From Ipomoea triloba (Eukaryota > Streptophyta > Magnoliopsida > Solanales > Convolvulaceae), in assembly GCF_003576645.1 (NCBI RefSeq), contig NC_044924.1, forward strand, positions 21,987,715 through 22,051,714: a DNA stretch of 64,000 nucleotides, written 5' to 3'. The stretch's first letter is position 1. Each line of letters opens with the position of its first letter. This document shows, piece by piece, positions 53,204 to 64,000 of this stretch. A program made the translations under genes and the position numbers. The notes beneath the pieces are model-generated. The model was not told the DNA's origin. It saw only the letters and a program-made list of their open reading frames with translations, and made no database searches.

Positions 53204-56200
53204 TGTAACCCTCGGTTTTTCCGACAAAGTTAAAGTTTGAAAAATATTTTTTAAGCTATGACATTTATGAGATGATCTCTCGGTACTTCAGAAGGATTTT
53301 TATAAGTAAACCCGTTATTAATAAGCTGCGATCTACGTACCGGTCACGAACCGTAAAATTTTTAAGGACGTATATCATTCGAATTTTCCTAGAAATGGAT
53401 TATTAAGTATCATACGATTAAGCCTGAACTTCTAGTTAGTTCAAGAAAATTTTAAATGGACTGTAAGGGGTAAATTGTTACGAACTCTGTACCTATATTT
53501 CGCGAGATACCGAAAAATTCCCAATTTTGGTGATTTGCGACGGGATATTTTTAGGATAATTTTGGTATTAGAATTTTCCCGAATTAAGTTATAATCCTCC
53601 GAGCATTCATCTGATTTAACCATAAACTGGCCAAATAAGTTGTGATCTTCCTAGAGGCTCCATAGGGTATTGACAAGTGGCAACCAAAATCTAGCCAAGA
53701 TTGGATCATTAAATGCCATGACATAAGGGGTATGGTGCACTTGCACTTGATTGCTTAATTAACAAGACAAATTCACATCATCATCTCTCACTCTCCCATT
53801 CCATTTTCGAAACTACACCATTAGGAAGAAGAAGAAAAATTAGTTTGGTCTTCCATTGTGATCAAAGAGCTCCTAAGCATTCTTCCAACCCAAGAGACTA
53901 AGTGTAGGTAAGACCTTAGACTTTGTTGGATTAAATCATCATCTCTAACTTAAGTGTTAATGTTTGGTGCATGAAAAATATTGTTATTGTGGTGATATTT
54001 TTAGGGTCTTTGAACTCAAAGAAAGGATCTAGCAACTTCTCGGCTTTGAAATCTTCCATCAAGGTAAGGAATCCCTTAAGTGGTTCAATCACTTGGAGGT
54101 GAACAAATGCTAGTAAATTATATGACTAGGAATTTTTACGTGGAAATTATGTGTTAAGTTCGTGGATCTACAAGTTAGCCTAAGAAACTACACTTTGGAT
54201 TTTTGGTAATTTTTATATACATGTTCATAGCTAATTTATGCATGTATATGTTGAATTTATGCCCATATAGGCTTATACTTGTGAAAATAGTGAAAAGAAA
54301 TCAGGATAGATTCTGGCAGTAACTTCCGAGATTTATTGGGAAAAATTGGTAAGGTATTTTGATCCTATTTTTTTAGGCATGTAGTTCTATAAGTGTAGAA
54401 CCCGCATATAAAATTTCATAATGATCGGAGTAGTATAAGTACGGTTTTCGAATTTTTTTCCAAAACTGGTCCAGAGAGAAAAATATTCTGGACAGCACAC
54501 TGCCAAGGGCAAAAAGGGAATTTTCTGTGTTTATTCGTGGATCAAAATGACCAAAACTTTTTATGGACATCAAGTACTATAAGTTGGGGTTCTACCACAA
54601 AAATTTCAAGTGAGAAAGAGTTCGGGAACTATTTTTACCGGCTCAATCTTTCAGACTGCGCCAACTGAAATTTCTGGCAGATTTGGGTGGACGCGGACTC
54701 GTTTTCGACATGTTTTTGACCCGGTTTTTCCCCAATGTTTTTAACCCTGAGTGTTACGATGTTTTGAAAGCCTACGGGCATCCGGGTGAATTTTTGAAGG
54801 CCCAAATATTATTTTTGTGCATTATATTTATTAACTGGGAAAGTACTTGTGTTTTGGAAAATTATTGTGTCTCCTGTACTCGAATTTCCATAACGAGACT
54901 AACACTAACCAAAGTGTGTATTTTGAGATTATGGTGAGGGGTCTGTATGATTAATCTATACTGTAGAGCGAAGTCTATTCGCTGAGTGAATGGTGAGATT
55001 TTGTATGATTTATTCATACTGCAGAGCGAAGTCTATTCGCTGAGTGATGTGTGAGATTTTGTATGATTGATTCATACTGCAGAGCGAAGTCTATTCGCTG
55101 AGTGATGGGTGAGATTTTGTATGATTGATTCATACTGCAGAGCGAAGTCTATTCGCTGAGTGATGTGTGAGATTTTGTATGATTGATTCGTACTGCAGAG
55201 CGAAGTCTATTCGCTGAGTGATGGGTGAGATTTTGTATGATTGATTCATACTGCCGAGCGAAGTCTATTCGCTGAGTGATGTGTGAGATTTTGTATGATT
55301 GATTCGTACTGCAGAGCGAAGTCTATTCGCTGAGTGATGGGTGAGATTTTGTATGATTGATTCATACTGCCGAGCGAAGTCTATTCGCTGAGTGATGTGT
55401 GAGATTTTGTATGATTGATTCGTACTGCAGAGCGAAGTCTATTCGCTGAGTGATGGGTGAGATTTTGTATGATTGATTCATACTGCCGAGCGAAGTCTAT
55501 TCGCTGAGTGATGTGTGAGAATTTGTATGATTGATTCATACTGCAGAGCGAAGACTATGCGCGGAGTGAATGGTGAGATTTTGTAGGATTGATTCATACT
55601 GCAGAGCGAAGTCTATTTGCTGAGTGATGTGTGAGATTTTGTATGATTGATTCATACTGCAGAGCGAAGTCTATTCGCTGAGTGAATGGTGAGATTTTGT
55701 ATGATTGATTCATACTACAGAGCGAAGTCTATTCGCTGAGTGACGTGTGAGATTTTGTATGATTGATTCATACTACAGAGCGAAGTCTATTCGCTGAGTG
55801 ATGTGTAAGATTTTGTATGATTGATTCATACTGCAGAGCGAAATCTATTCGCTGAGTGAATGGTGAGATTTTGTATGATTGATTCATACTACAGAGCGAA
55901 GTCTATTCGCTGAGTGATGTGTGAGATTTTGTATGATTGATTCATACTACAGAGCGAAGTCTATTCGCTAAGTGATGTGTGAGATTTTGTATGATTGATT
56001 CATACTGCAGAGCGAAGTCTATTCGCTAAGTGAATGGTGAGATTTTGTATGATTGATTCATACTGCAGAGCGAAGTCTATTCGCTGAGTGATGTGTGAGA
56101 TTTTGTATGATTGATTCATACTGCAGAGCGAAGTCTATTCGATGAGTGATGTGTGAGATTTTGTATGATTGATTCATACTGCAGAGCGAAGTCTATTCGC

Positions 56201-58252
56201 TGAGTGATGTGTGAGATTTTGTATGATTGATTCATACTGCAGAGCGAAGTCTATTCGCTGAGTGAATGGTGAGATTTTGTATGATTGATTTATACTGCAG
56301 AGCGAAGTCTATTCGCTGAGAGAATGGTGAGATTTTGTATGATTGATTTATACTGCAGAGCGAAGTCTATTCGCTGAGAGAATGGTGAGATTTTGTATGA
56401 TTGATTTATACTGCAGAGCGAAGTCTATTCGCTGAGAGAATGGTGAGATTTTGTATGATTGATTTATACTGCAGAGCGAAGTCTATTCGCTGAGAGAATG
56501 GTGAGATTTTGTATGATTGATTTATACTGCAGAGCGAAGTCTATTCGCTGAGAGAATGGTGAGATTTTGTATGATTGATTTATACTGCAGAGCGAAGTCT
56601 ATTCGCTGAGAGAATGGTGAGATTTTGTATGATTGATTTATACTGCAGAGCGAAGTCTATTCGCTAAGTGACCGGTGAGATTTTGTATGATTGATTCATA
56701 CTGCAGAGCGAAGTCTATTCGCTGAGTGATGTGTGAGATTTTGTATGATTGATTCATACTGCAGAGCGAAGACTATTCGCTGAGTGATGTGTGAGATTTT
56801 GTATGATTGATTCATACTGCAAAGCGAAGTCTATTCGCTAAGTGAATGGTGAGATTTTGTATGATTGATTCATACTGCAGAGCGAAGTCTATTCGCTGAG
56901 TGAATGGTGAGATTTTGTATGATTGATTCATACTGCAGAGCGAAGTCTATTCGCTGAGTGATGTGTGAGATTTTGTATGATTGATTCATACTGCAGAGCG
57001 AAGTCTATTCGCTGAGTGATGTGTAAGAGTTTGTATGATTGATTCATACTACAGAGCGAAGTCTCTTCGCTGAGTGATGTGTAAGAGTTTGTATGATTGA
57101 TTCATACTACAGAGCGAAGTCTCTTCGCTGAGTGATGTGTAAGAGTTTGTATGATTGATTCATACTACAGAGCGAAGTCTCTTCGCTGAGTGATGTGTAA
57201 GAGTTTGTATGATTGATTCATACTACAGAGCGAAGTCTCTTCGCTGAGTGATGTGTAAGAGTTTGTATGATTGATTCATACTACAGAGCGAAGTCTCTTC
57301 GCTGAGTGATGTGTAAGAGTTTGTATGATTGATTCATACTACAGAGCGAAGTCTCTTCGCTGAGTGATGTGTAAGATTTTGTATGATTGATTCATACTGC
57401 AGAGCGAAATCTATTCGCTGAGTGAATGGTGAGATTTTGTATGATTGATTCATACTGCAGAGCGAAGTCTATTCGCTGAGTGATGTGTGAGATTTTGTAT
57501 GATTGATTCATACTGTAGAGCGAAGTCTATTCGCTGAGTGATGTGTAAGATTTTGTATGATTGATTCATACTGCAGAGCGAAGTCTATTCGCTGAGTGAA
57601 TGGTTAGATTTTGTATGATTGATTCATACTGCAGAGCGAAGTTTATTCGCTGAGTGATGTGTGAGATTTTGTATGATTGATTCATACTGTAGAGCGAAGT
57701 CGGGTGTATCGAACAGTAATATGGGTGTTGTGTTCTCTTGTGTGAATTAATGGCCGTGTTATGTGCCGAAGTTACTTATATAATGTGTTATTGCTTGTTG
57801 TTTGAATAATTGCAGGTAGACTGCGACGGTTGGGCAACGTTATTCTTACCCTATTTATTATTAATTGTTGTTTTTAAAAAACCTTTGTTTACTTTCGAGT
57901 GACAATGGATTTCCTTATTTAGCCGTCGCGCTAACTACACTTTATTGTGTCCTTTATTAGATGCAGTCTAGCGTGGGCCCCTGTGGCCGATGAGCTCTAA
58001 ATAGGATGGGAGTCGAGGTTGAAGATCACTCTAGTCTAGAATAGACACCTTGGAGGGATTATTTCCATATGTACATATCTGGTTATTGATATGGTTATTT
58101 GAGGTTGTAAGTTTAGCCTTAGCGTTTGGGTATAGGAAAGATACCTAAGCGTGGCGGTAACACCCAGTTTTCTGCTGGTTAGACGCTTCCGCAATGTATT
58201 GTATTATTAGGATTTTGTAATAAATCCAAGAGATGAAAATTGGGGTGTTACA
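53204..58252 (+). mobile_element. Giant solo LTR (5,049 bp) with internal satellite, TSD ATTGG
   Basis: Starts TGTAACCCTCGG and ends TTGGGGTGTTACA, inverted terminal similarity with TG/CA. Flanked by ATTGG at 53199-53203 and 58253-58257. Removing it and one ATTGG restores continuous CACTA sequence (GCGAATATTGGCAAAAAG as at 27180). Contains an AT-rich 5' part, 2.75 kb of 58-bp repeats, and a 3' part with AATAAA at 58219-58224. No gag or pol, so a solo LTR, probably Ty3-gypsy/chromovirus. Confidence 0.85.
54951..57701 (+). repeat. 58-bp satellite array, about 47 units
   Basis: Monomer core GATTCATACTGCAGAGCGAA, GTCTATTCGCTGAGTGATGT, GTGAGATTTTGTATGATT. Each unit carries AGCGAA ... TTCGCT, a short dyad. 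Sub-blocks are homogenised: a 116-bp dimer pattern at 55189-55480, about seven AGAGAATGG/TTTATACT units at 56280-56650, and six GTCTCTTCGC/GTAAGAGTTT units at 57025-57370. Confidence 0.95.
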
Positions 58253-59153
58253 ATTGGCAAAAAGAAAAATTAAAACCCGCGAAATATTGACGGTCAAATA
58301 TTCGCGACCGAACTTGCGACCGAATTGAATTACATCACCCATGTCGCGACGAAAAAGGCTACAGAGCGGACATTTTTTTGCGTCGCAAAAGTAAATAAAT
58401 TTTAGTTTGTTAACTAAATATCGCGACGGAATTAACTACAAAATTTAATCCATCGCAGTATTTTTTTATATATTTTATTTCAATGTAAGTTGTTGTCTTT
58501 GAAGACTATTGCATTTTTGTTTAGACTTCATTGACTATTATTATGTATTAAATGTGGATGGATAATGTATTGTTACTTGAAGCTAATGTGGAATGATAAT
58601 ATTTTAAAATTATGTTATATTTTATTTTAGAATTAATAGTGTCTTTTATATTATTGTAGTTTTATATTAATAATTTAAAAGCAGGCATTACTATTTAAAA
58701 TATTAATATTAATTTTATATAAAAAATTTTTAAAAATAATTAAAAAATTGCGACGGAATCGCGACAGAATATAAATTTTGCGACATAGTATTTGTTATAA
58801 TAATTGCAACGGAATCGCGACCGAAAATAATTCCATCGTTTTTTTGCAACAGTATTTGTGACGGAATAAAAATATGGCGACAGAATATTTGTTTCGGATA
58901 TGGCGACGGAATTAGCGTCGGATTAATTCCATTCCCAAATTGCGACGGAAATATTTCCGTCGCCAATTTGCGACGCCTCTTTTCATCGCCAATTCCATCA
59001 CGAAATTTGGCGACGGAATTATTCCGTTGTCTATTGAAATACAACAAGGCGATAGATTACCGAATATATTCCGTTGAATCCGGGATTCGTGACGAAATTT
59101 GGCCCATTCGCGGCGAAATTTTTTCTTTGTGATTTGCGATTTTTCTTGTAGTG
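58253..59153. mobile_element. CACTA element, right part of copy 3
   Basis: Continues from ATTGGCAAAAAG through the same order as 27180-28079 and ends TTTTTCTTGTAGTG at 59153, followed by TTGGACTTGAACACA of the MULE. It lacks the captured fragment found in unit 1. Confidence 0.85.
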
Positions 59154-60247
59154 TTGGACTTGAACACATTCTTGCTCCTTGCATAATATGGCTTCTTGCG
59201 GTTAGATTGCTTCACTTTGGTTCCCCTCTTGGACTTCAATTTGCTGCTGGAGTTACCTAGTTCATCCTGTTGCTACTACTCTCCTAGTCTAGTGCTGTCA
59301 TGCTGTTGCTGCTCTCCTAGTCCAGTGGTGTAATGCTGCTGTTGCTCTCCTAGTCCAGTGGTGTCATGCATTTGGTGCTCTGCTAGTCCAGTGTTACCAA
59401 CCTGCTGATGCTGTTCTCCTGATCCAGTGCTGTCAGCCTGCTGCTACTGTCTTGAAGCTGAAGGCAAGTGGCTGGGAATTTGGTTGGTGGCATATAAGAC
59501 CCTCTTCTTTGGCTTCAACTAGAAAATAAAAAACTACAAATTCCAAACAATCCTCATTGAAAGCTTATAGCAATAGTAGTATGACAGTAAACCTTTTTAT
59601 TTGGATTTGAAGGACACTTTCTGCTATTATGTCCAACTTCTCTACATAATGAACAATGAAGTGGAGCGGAATATGCTTGCTAAAAACTTTCAGGCCATCT
59701 TGACTCTATTCACCAACTGAGTTTTTTCCTTAGTTTCTTCTCCCAACTTGCATAGGAAGAAAAAACTTATAAAGGTTGTGAGATTACACATTGAAAGGAT
59801 ACTTAGTAGGAAATAAGTAATTATCTTGGCAGAGTATAAAGGTGGCAATGAGGGGGGGGGGGGGTTCTGTCACACCTAGGCCACTCGGCAGGACATGCCA
59901 TGGGGTTGATAGATCCACTATATATTTCCAGATAGGTTTGCTTTGAGTAACAGGGATGAATGTAAACAAACACTACACCCTTGCCATATTTATTTTAAAT
60001 AGCACATATTGTGTGTTTGCGTGTAATGCTAGTTAGTTGCCACTTCCTACAATAACATTGTTTCCTTTCCAAATCAACATCTTGTTGATCCCCATATAGC
60101 TGTCCAACCTCAAACTTGAAAAAAATCACATTGTGTGGCCAAGTAACCTGAAGCATTCTTCTCAATTGGTTTCAACTTCTTCACAATGCTAGGGCATATC
60201 AAAGCCTTGCATTCTACTGTTTTTTGTTTTTGGTCAAAAAATCTAGC
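59154..60247 (-). pseudogene. mudrA-like MULE transposase fragment, copy 3
   Basis: Minus-strand C-terminal part: Gln-rich tail (59450-59240), zinc-knuckle region (about 59620-59670, EVGHNSRKC-type), then SWIM-finger text (59990-60090) with substitutions, up to the exon that in unit 2 reads FFDQKQKA. It ends at 60247 where a Sirevirus LTR starts. No solo LTR is present at the GAATATGC site, unlike unit 2. Confidence 0.75.
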
Positions 60248-60859
60248 TGTTGGTCCCGATAGGGTGGGAAAAGTCTAGAGGGGGGGTGAATAGACTTTTC
60301 AAACAATTCAAAAATTATTATAACACTTTATCAAAGATAATTCAAGTGAATAAAATCAACTTGAATTGCACAGCGGAAATAACGATACGGTAAAGTGCTA
60401 TAAATAAAACAGCGTAAATATGAAGAGATAATCTGCATGCAACACGTTAGAAACACTTAGAATATATCAAATAGTAAGTATATGAAGTTTGGTGCTCATG
60501 CATACGTGGGATCATGCAAACCCAGATGTGTAATCTGAATTACACGTATGAAGGGTTGTGAAATAAAGATAGCAAGATAAAAGATGTGTCAGGATAAAAA
60601 TATGTATTGCATGCAAAAGTGCTTTCACACAAACCCAAATGATAAGATAAATATGATATGAATAGTAAATGGGTTAGCTCAGATCAGTTTGCAAAAAGTA
60701 AAGCTACTGCAAGTAAAGTAAAGAGACAGAGAGATTTATAGTGGTTCGGAGATGGTGTAATTCTCCTACTCCACTTCTTCCTTAAACTCCAAGGAAGGTT
60801 TCCACTATCTTCAATCACCCAGATACAATTGTGAAACTCCAAGTGCTACACAAGCACTT

Positions 60860-61015
60860 CTCCGAGTGTTTTGCACAAAGCTACACTCCAACCCGAACGT
60901 CTCGCACAAAGCTACGTTCCCGAGCGTCTCACACCCAGCTACGCTCCTACAACCAAGTGTCTCGCACAAAGCTACACTTAGTCCTCCGAGTGTCTCGCAC
61001 AAAGCTACACTCAAT
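60860..61015 (-). repeat. LTR tandem repeats with CTCGCACAAAGCTAC core
   Basis: Five diverged units of about 25-40 bp, each GTCTCGCACAAAGCTAC or GTCTCACACCCAGCTAC, with GAGTGT/GAGCGT on one side and ACTC/GCTC on the other, so each is partly palindromic. They lie in the 3' LTR, possibly in the U3/R regulatory part. Confidence 0.75.
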
Positions 61016-61828
61016 TTTCTACACACAGTAGAAATGGGTTTCACAAAGAAGATATTTTTCTTCTCTCTTCTCAAACTTGTATTTTCACGTTTGTAGCTCT
61101 AGAACTTGCTATTCTTGTGTTTTGCAATACTTCGTATTTTTCCTTACTGGTTCGTGCAAGTTCTTCTCTTTATCCTCAAGTCTGTCTCCTTTTATAACTT
61201 GAAAAAGTTATATGCTCGTTGTGAATATTCAAACTTGAACGTTCACTTGATTTGATAGCTCTTGTAGCTTGATCTGTATCATTAAATGTCCTTGGTAGGC
61301 TTTGTCAGATGAATTTGAATTTTGCTTGCTTATCCCTTCAGAAAGTCTTCCAATAATCTGACAAGTATGGGCCTTGTAATTTGTAGCCTCCAACTTTGAC
61401 TTCTTGCACCTTGTTCACTTTTGATTTTGACAAATCAAACACTTCTTTTCAATAATTCACTCCGTGACTCTTGCTTGAGCTATAAATAATTTCCACCGAA
61501 AAAATCCTTGACTTTTTCGTAAGTTAAATCAGCTCCAAGTATAAAGTATTTGATTTACCTCCTTTGAATTTCTTCTCGCTGGTGCCTTCATTTTCTTTCC
61601 AGATTCGGAAGTCATCCTCATCCTAAATTGGATTGAGGTCATCCTGTTTCCTAATTTGGAAGTCGTCCTCATCCTTATTTTCTTTCTATTTCTGGCTTTC
61701 TATTTATGGAAAGTCAGCCTCTTCTAGATTAATTGATTGAAGTCATCCTCTTCTCGATTTGAATGTCATCCTCTTCAATTTTGCAATGTCAAACTCATCC
61801 TCTTCAATGTCATCCTGATTGAATTGAT

Positions 61829-61985
61829 TTGAGACTTGTCATGATTTCAATTGATTTGAATGTCATCCTCTTCAATTTTGCAATGAGACTTGTCATGATT
61901 TCAATTGATTTGAATGTCATCCTCTTCAATTTTGCAATGAGACTTGTCATGATTTCAATTGATTTGAATTTGCAATGTCAACCTC
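61829..61985 (-). repeat. 54-bp tandem repeat in the LTR, about 3 units
   Basis: Core GAGACTTGTCATGATTTC and GAATGTCATCCTCTTCAATT, period 54, a multiple of three, so a frame runs through. Looser copies of GTCATCCTCTTC extend from 61600 to 62100. Confidence 0.85.
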
Positions 61986-62459
61986 ATCCTCTTCAATGTC
62001 ATCCTGATTGAATTGATTTGAGACTTGTCATGATTTCAATTGATTGAGGTTATTCTGATCGAGGTCATCCTGATTGAGCTGTCAACCTCTTCCTTAAATT
62101 GATTTGTGAGAGAACTCATTCAATTTTGACTTCTTCAATTTTGACTTGTGCTAGTCATCCTCTTGCTTGACAAATTAATTATTCCAAAAGAATTCATTCG
62201 AGGCTTGAACTCGTGACCTTAGCGTCGAAGATAATTCCGGTGCTCGACCATTTTTCCACTTCTTCTATTTTTATTTAGTGGAAGCAAACGACTTACAAGT
62301 ATAAAATAATTTTATACTTTATTGTAAATTTCAAACCGTCGTTGCTAATTTTGACTACGCTTTGACTTTGGACATAAAATGTTGCTAGACTCAAAATAAA
62401 ATTGGGGGGTCTAAAATACATATTTGGTTCATCAAAACAATTACTCTATATTCCTAACA

Positions 62460-62475
62460 ATTTCCCCTTTTTGAT
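62460..62475 (-). other. Polypurine tract of copia element 3
   Basis: The minus strand reads TCAAAAAGGGGAAAT directly before TGTTAGG. Sirevirus elements typically have this CATCAAAAAGGGGGA-type tract before the 3' LTR. It primes plus-strand synthesis. Confidence 0.8.
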
Positions 62476-63015
62476 GATACCAAAACCTATACCCGAACAT
62501 TTTGGCTTAGTCCAATCAAAAATTGATTTTTTTCGTTTTTCTCATTTTATTTTGACTAGCCAATTTGACGAGTGTACAATATATTGGACCTACTTGCTTT
62601 TTATTTTAAGACACATACGAAAAATTGCAATTTGGGATTCAGTTTTAGCTTGCTATTTATCTTTTAATTTATCTTTTTCCCTCAAATTGCATTTTACAAT
62701 TAATAACCGTGTGTCTAAAATAATTAAGCAATTATAACAACATAAATACTACTAAAAATAGAACCATATATTATCATCATAGATATAGCCATAGTCACGT
62801 ACATATATAGCAAAATGTACAAAATAGTAGAGCAATAAATTTTACAGACAAAGCATATTTTTAATTCTTGCTCTTAGATTCTCAAAGTTACCTTCGCAAT
62901 TTGTATGGTAGAATTTCTCCTTGATCGTGCCATTAAGGTAACACTTGATAACTTCACGTGGATCTCCGGTGGAAATTACTCCTCTAGTGTACCAAGATGC
63001 ACACTCCTTTAAGCT
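62476..63015. other. 3' untranslated region of copia element 3
   Basis: AT-rich, between the end of the env-like frame and the polypurine tract. It contains no further frame of note. Confidence 0.6.
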
Positions 63016-64000
63016 TCATCCTTCCGTGAATTTTGTTCCTTCAGGTACAAGATATTTGAGCATTCCAACAACTTTGTCTTCTTCTAGACAAATGGGTGTA
63101 CCTGTGGAATCAAGACAAAAATGAAAAGAGGGCACAAGTTCTTCTTCCCCCTGAGTACCCGAACTGCCACCATATGTAGTGTCAAAATGTGAGGGTCTTC
63201 TACTTTCCCCCTTTTTGGTAGCCTCAAAAATCTTGGTGAACATGACCATGTCACCCTTTTGTTGAGCTCGGACCTCCTTCATCAACGAAGAATCACACGC
63301 TTGTTGGCTTTGCATTTTCTCCATGATTGCGGTCAACTTGTGCATTGATTCGTGTAGGATTTTAATTCCTTCATACAAGTGATCAACTTCCTTTTCATGA
63401 GCCAATTTGGTTGCTTTCAAGGTACTTTTCAAACCTTCAATTTGTGCCATCAAATGGTTGAATTTGTCATTATTTCTCTTGTCAATTCTAGCGGTTTTCT
63501 CCCGTTGTGCGTTGATAATCTCTCCAACCGCTTTCCTTTCATTCTCAAGAGATAATAACATTTTGGCCATAAATCTATTTAGCTCACTTTTCAAATATGG
63601 ATTCACCTTGTCAACCTTGCGCTCCATGCTCATAATTTGATCAAATAAATTCCTAAAGTTAGTGAACATTGTGAAATCAGTTTTGTTCACTGCCTCCTTG
63701 AACTCTTTTAAGGCTTTGACCAACTCCTCATTCGAATTTCCCTTCTCTAAATTCGAAATAGCTTTATTTTGTCTCATTCTTCCTTCAATGTCAATAGGCA
63801 ATGGATTTGGTGTAGAAATATGCTCACTAGACTGTCCAATATCCATTCGGCTATCTCCTAAAACTGCTACTTCATTATCATCATCATTGACATTGACATC
63901 TTCAATCTCAACCTCAATATTTTGTCTTTGATCAACCTCAACATGTTGATCAATCTCAACCTCATCTCGGTTAACATAAATTTGAGCGGGGTCAACATTA
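63016..64000 (-). CDS. Env-like/accessory coiled-coil ORF of copia element 3 (partial)
   Basis: The frame ends with a stop at 63016 and is open to the window edge at 64000 (about 327 codons); an internal Met lies at 63846. The N-terminal visible part is acidic with VEVDQ/VEIEDV repeats. Residues after the Met include a long Lys/Glu helix region (NLEKGNSNEELVKALKEF, ATKLAHEKEVDHLYEGIK) predicted by eye as coiled coil, and a C-terminal LVPEGTKFTEG. Position between pol and the polypurine tract matches the env-like ORF of Sireviruses. No signal peptide or transmembrane segment is visible in this part. Whether it acts as an envelope is unknown. Confidence 0.65.
   Translation of the reverse strand, partial: NVDPAQIYVNRDEVEIDQHVEVDQRQNIEVEIEDVNVNDDDNEVAVLGDSRMDIGQSSEHISTPNPLPIDIEGRMRQNKAISNLEKGNSNEELVKALKEFKEAVNKTDFTMFTNFRNLFDQIMSMERKVDKVNPYLKSELNRFMAKMLLSLENERKAVGEIINAQREKTARIDKRNNDKFNHLMAQIEGLKSTLKATKLAHEKEVDHLYEGIKILHESMHKLTAIMEKMQSQQACDSSLMKEVRAQQKGDMVMFTKIFEATKKGESRRPSHFDTTYGGSSGTQGEEELVPSFHFCLDSTGTPICLEEDKVVGMLKYLVPEGTKFTEG

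Larger units (their letters stand above)
60248..62459 (-). repeat. 3' LTR of Sirevirus-like copia element 3 (2,212 bp)
   Basis: In element orientation it starts TGTTAGGAATATAG at 62459 and ends CGGGACCAACA at 60248. A purine tract AAAAAGGGGAAAT lies directly before its start, which fixes orientation and shows this is the 3' LTR. The element body continues right, past the window. It is inserted in MULE copy 3. Confidence 0.85.

Noticed and set aside
54951..57701. CRISPR-like appearance of regularly spaced repeats
   Set aside because: Units are contiguous 58-mers without unique spacers, in a plant LTR; this is a satellite.
60811..61096. Repetitive frames in the Sirevirus LTR on both strands (for example repeated VALCETLG)
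   Set aside because: Created by tandem LTR repeats; there is no start context or domain.
61829..62011. 60-codon frame with three identical MRLVMISIDLNVILFNFA-type units
   Set aside because: A product of a 54-bp tandem repeat, not a gene.

Overview
This is repeat-dense nuclear DNA from a flowering plant, most likely a eudicot. It is AT-rich and holds fragments of Ty1-copia and Ty3-gypsy LTR retrotransposons, Mutator-like, CACTA and MITE elements, tRNA-derived SINEs, and pieces of plant genes (an LHP1-like chromodomain gene, EPSP synthase, a GRF zinc-finger gene). I found no complete, certainly functional host gene. N-runs at about 38.3, 41.5, 50.3 and 51.0 kb and isolated Ns at 7147, 29465 and 50631 mark assembly joins.

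Layout. (1) 1-7335: a minus-strand Sirevirus-like copia element with degenerate integrase, RT and RNase H, a duplicated polypurine-tract-like block, and a 937-codon frame that runs off the left edge without a stop. (2) 7336-10205: an older minus-strand copia element whose RT is cut by the 5' LTR end of element 1. (3) 10208-13916: microsatellites, a MITE-like element, tandem repeats and a 521-bp Mutator-type foldback MITE with a 9-bp target-site duplication. (4) 13915-38112: a direct tandem segmental duplication with its junction near 23958. Each unit carries a MITE with a U-snRNA-like promoter, a GRF zinc-finger gene, a non-autonomous CACTA element, a mudrA-like MULE transposase and an LHP1-like chromodomain pseudogene. 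Unit 2 also contains a 2.2-kb solo LTR with a GAATA target-site duplication. (5) 38.2-44.5 kb: poly-A and poly-T gaps, a Sirevirus LTR relic with a SINE, and two more CACTA-like ends. (6) 44.6-53.2 kb: Athila-like gypsy LTRs, an EPSP synthase fragment, and a near-identical duplicated block bounded by N-gaps that looks like an assembly artefact. (7) 53.2-58.25 kb: a 5-kb solo LTR (TSD ATTGG) enclosing about 47 copies of a 58-bp satellite, inserted in a third CACTA copy. (8) 58.3-64 kb: the rest of that CACTA, a third MULE fragment, and the 3' end of a second Sirevirus (2.2-kb LTR, polypurine tract, coiled-coil ORF running off the right edge).

Insertion order can be read directly. The CACTA entered the MULE before the 10-kb duplication, because both units share the site. 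The SINE at 17.1 kb, the solo LTR at 28.5 kb and the MITE at 37.45 kb came later, because each has an empty site in the other unit. The most notable items are the LTR-embedded satellite, the snRNA-type promoters in the MITEs, the paired LHP1-like chromodomain relics, the EPSP synthase fragment and the long intact frame at the left edge.
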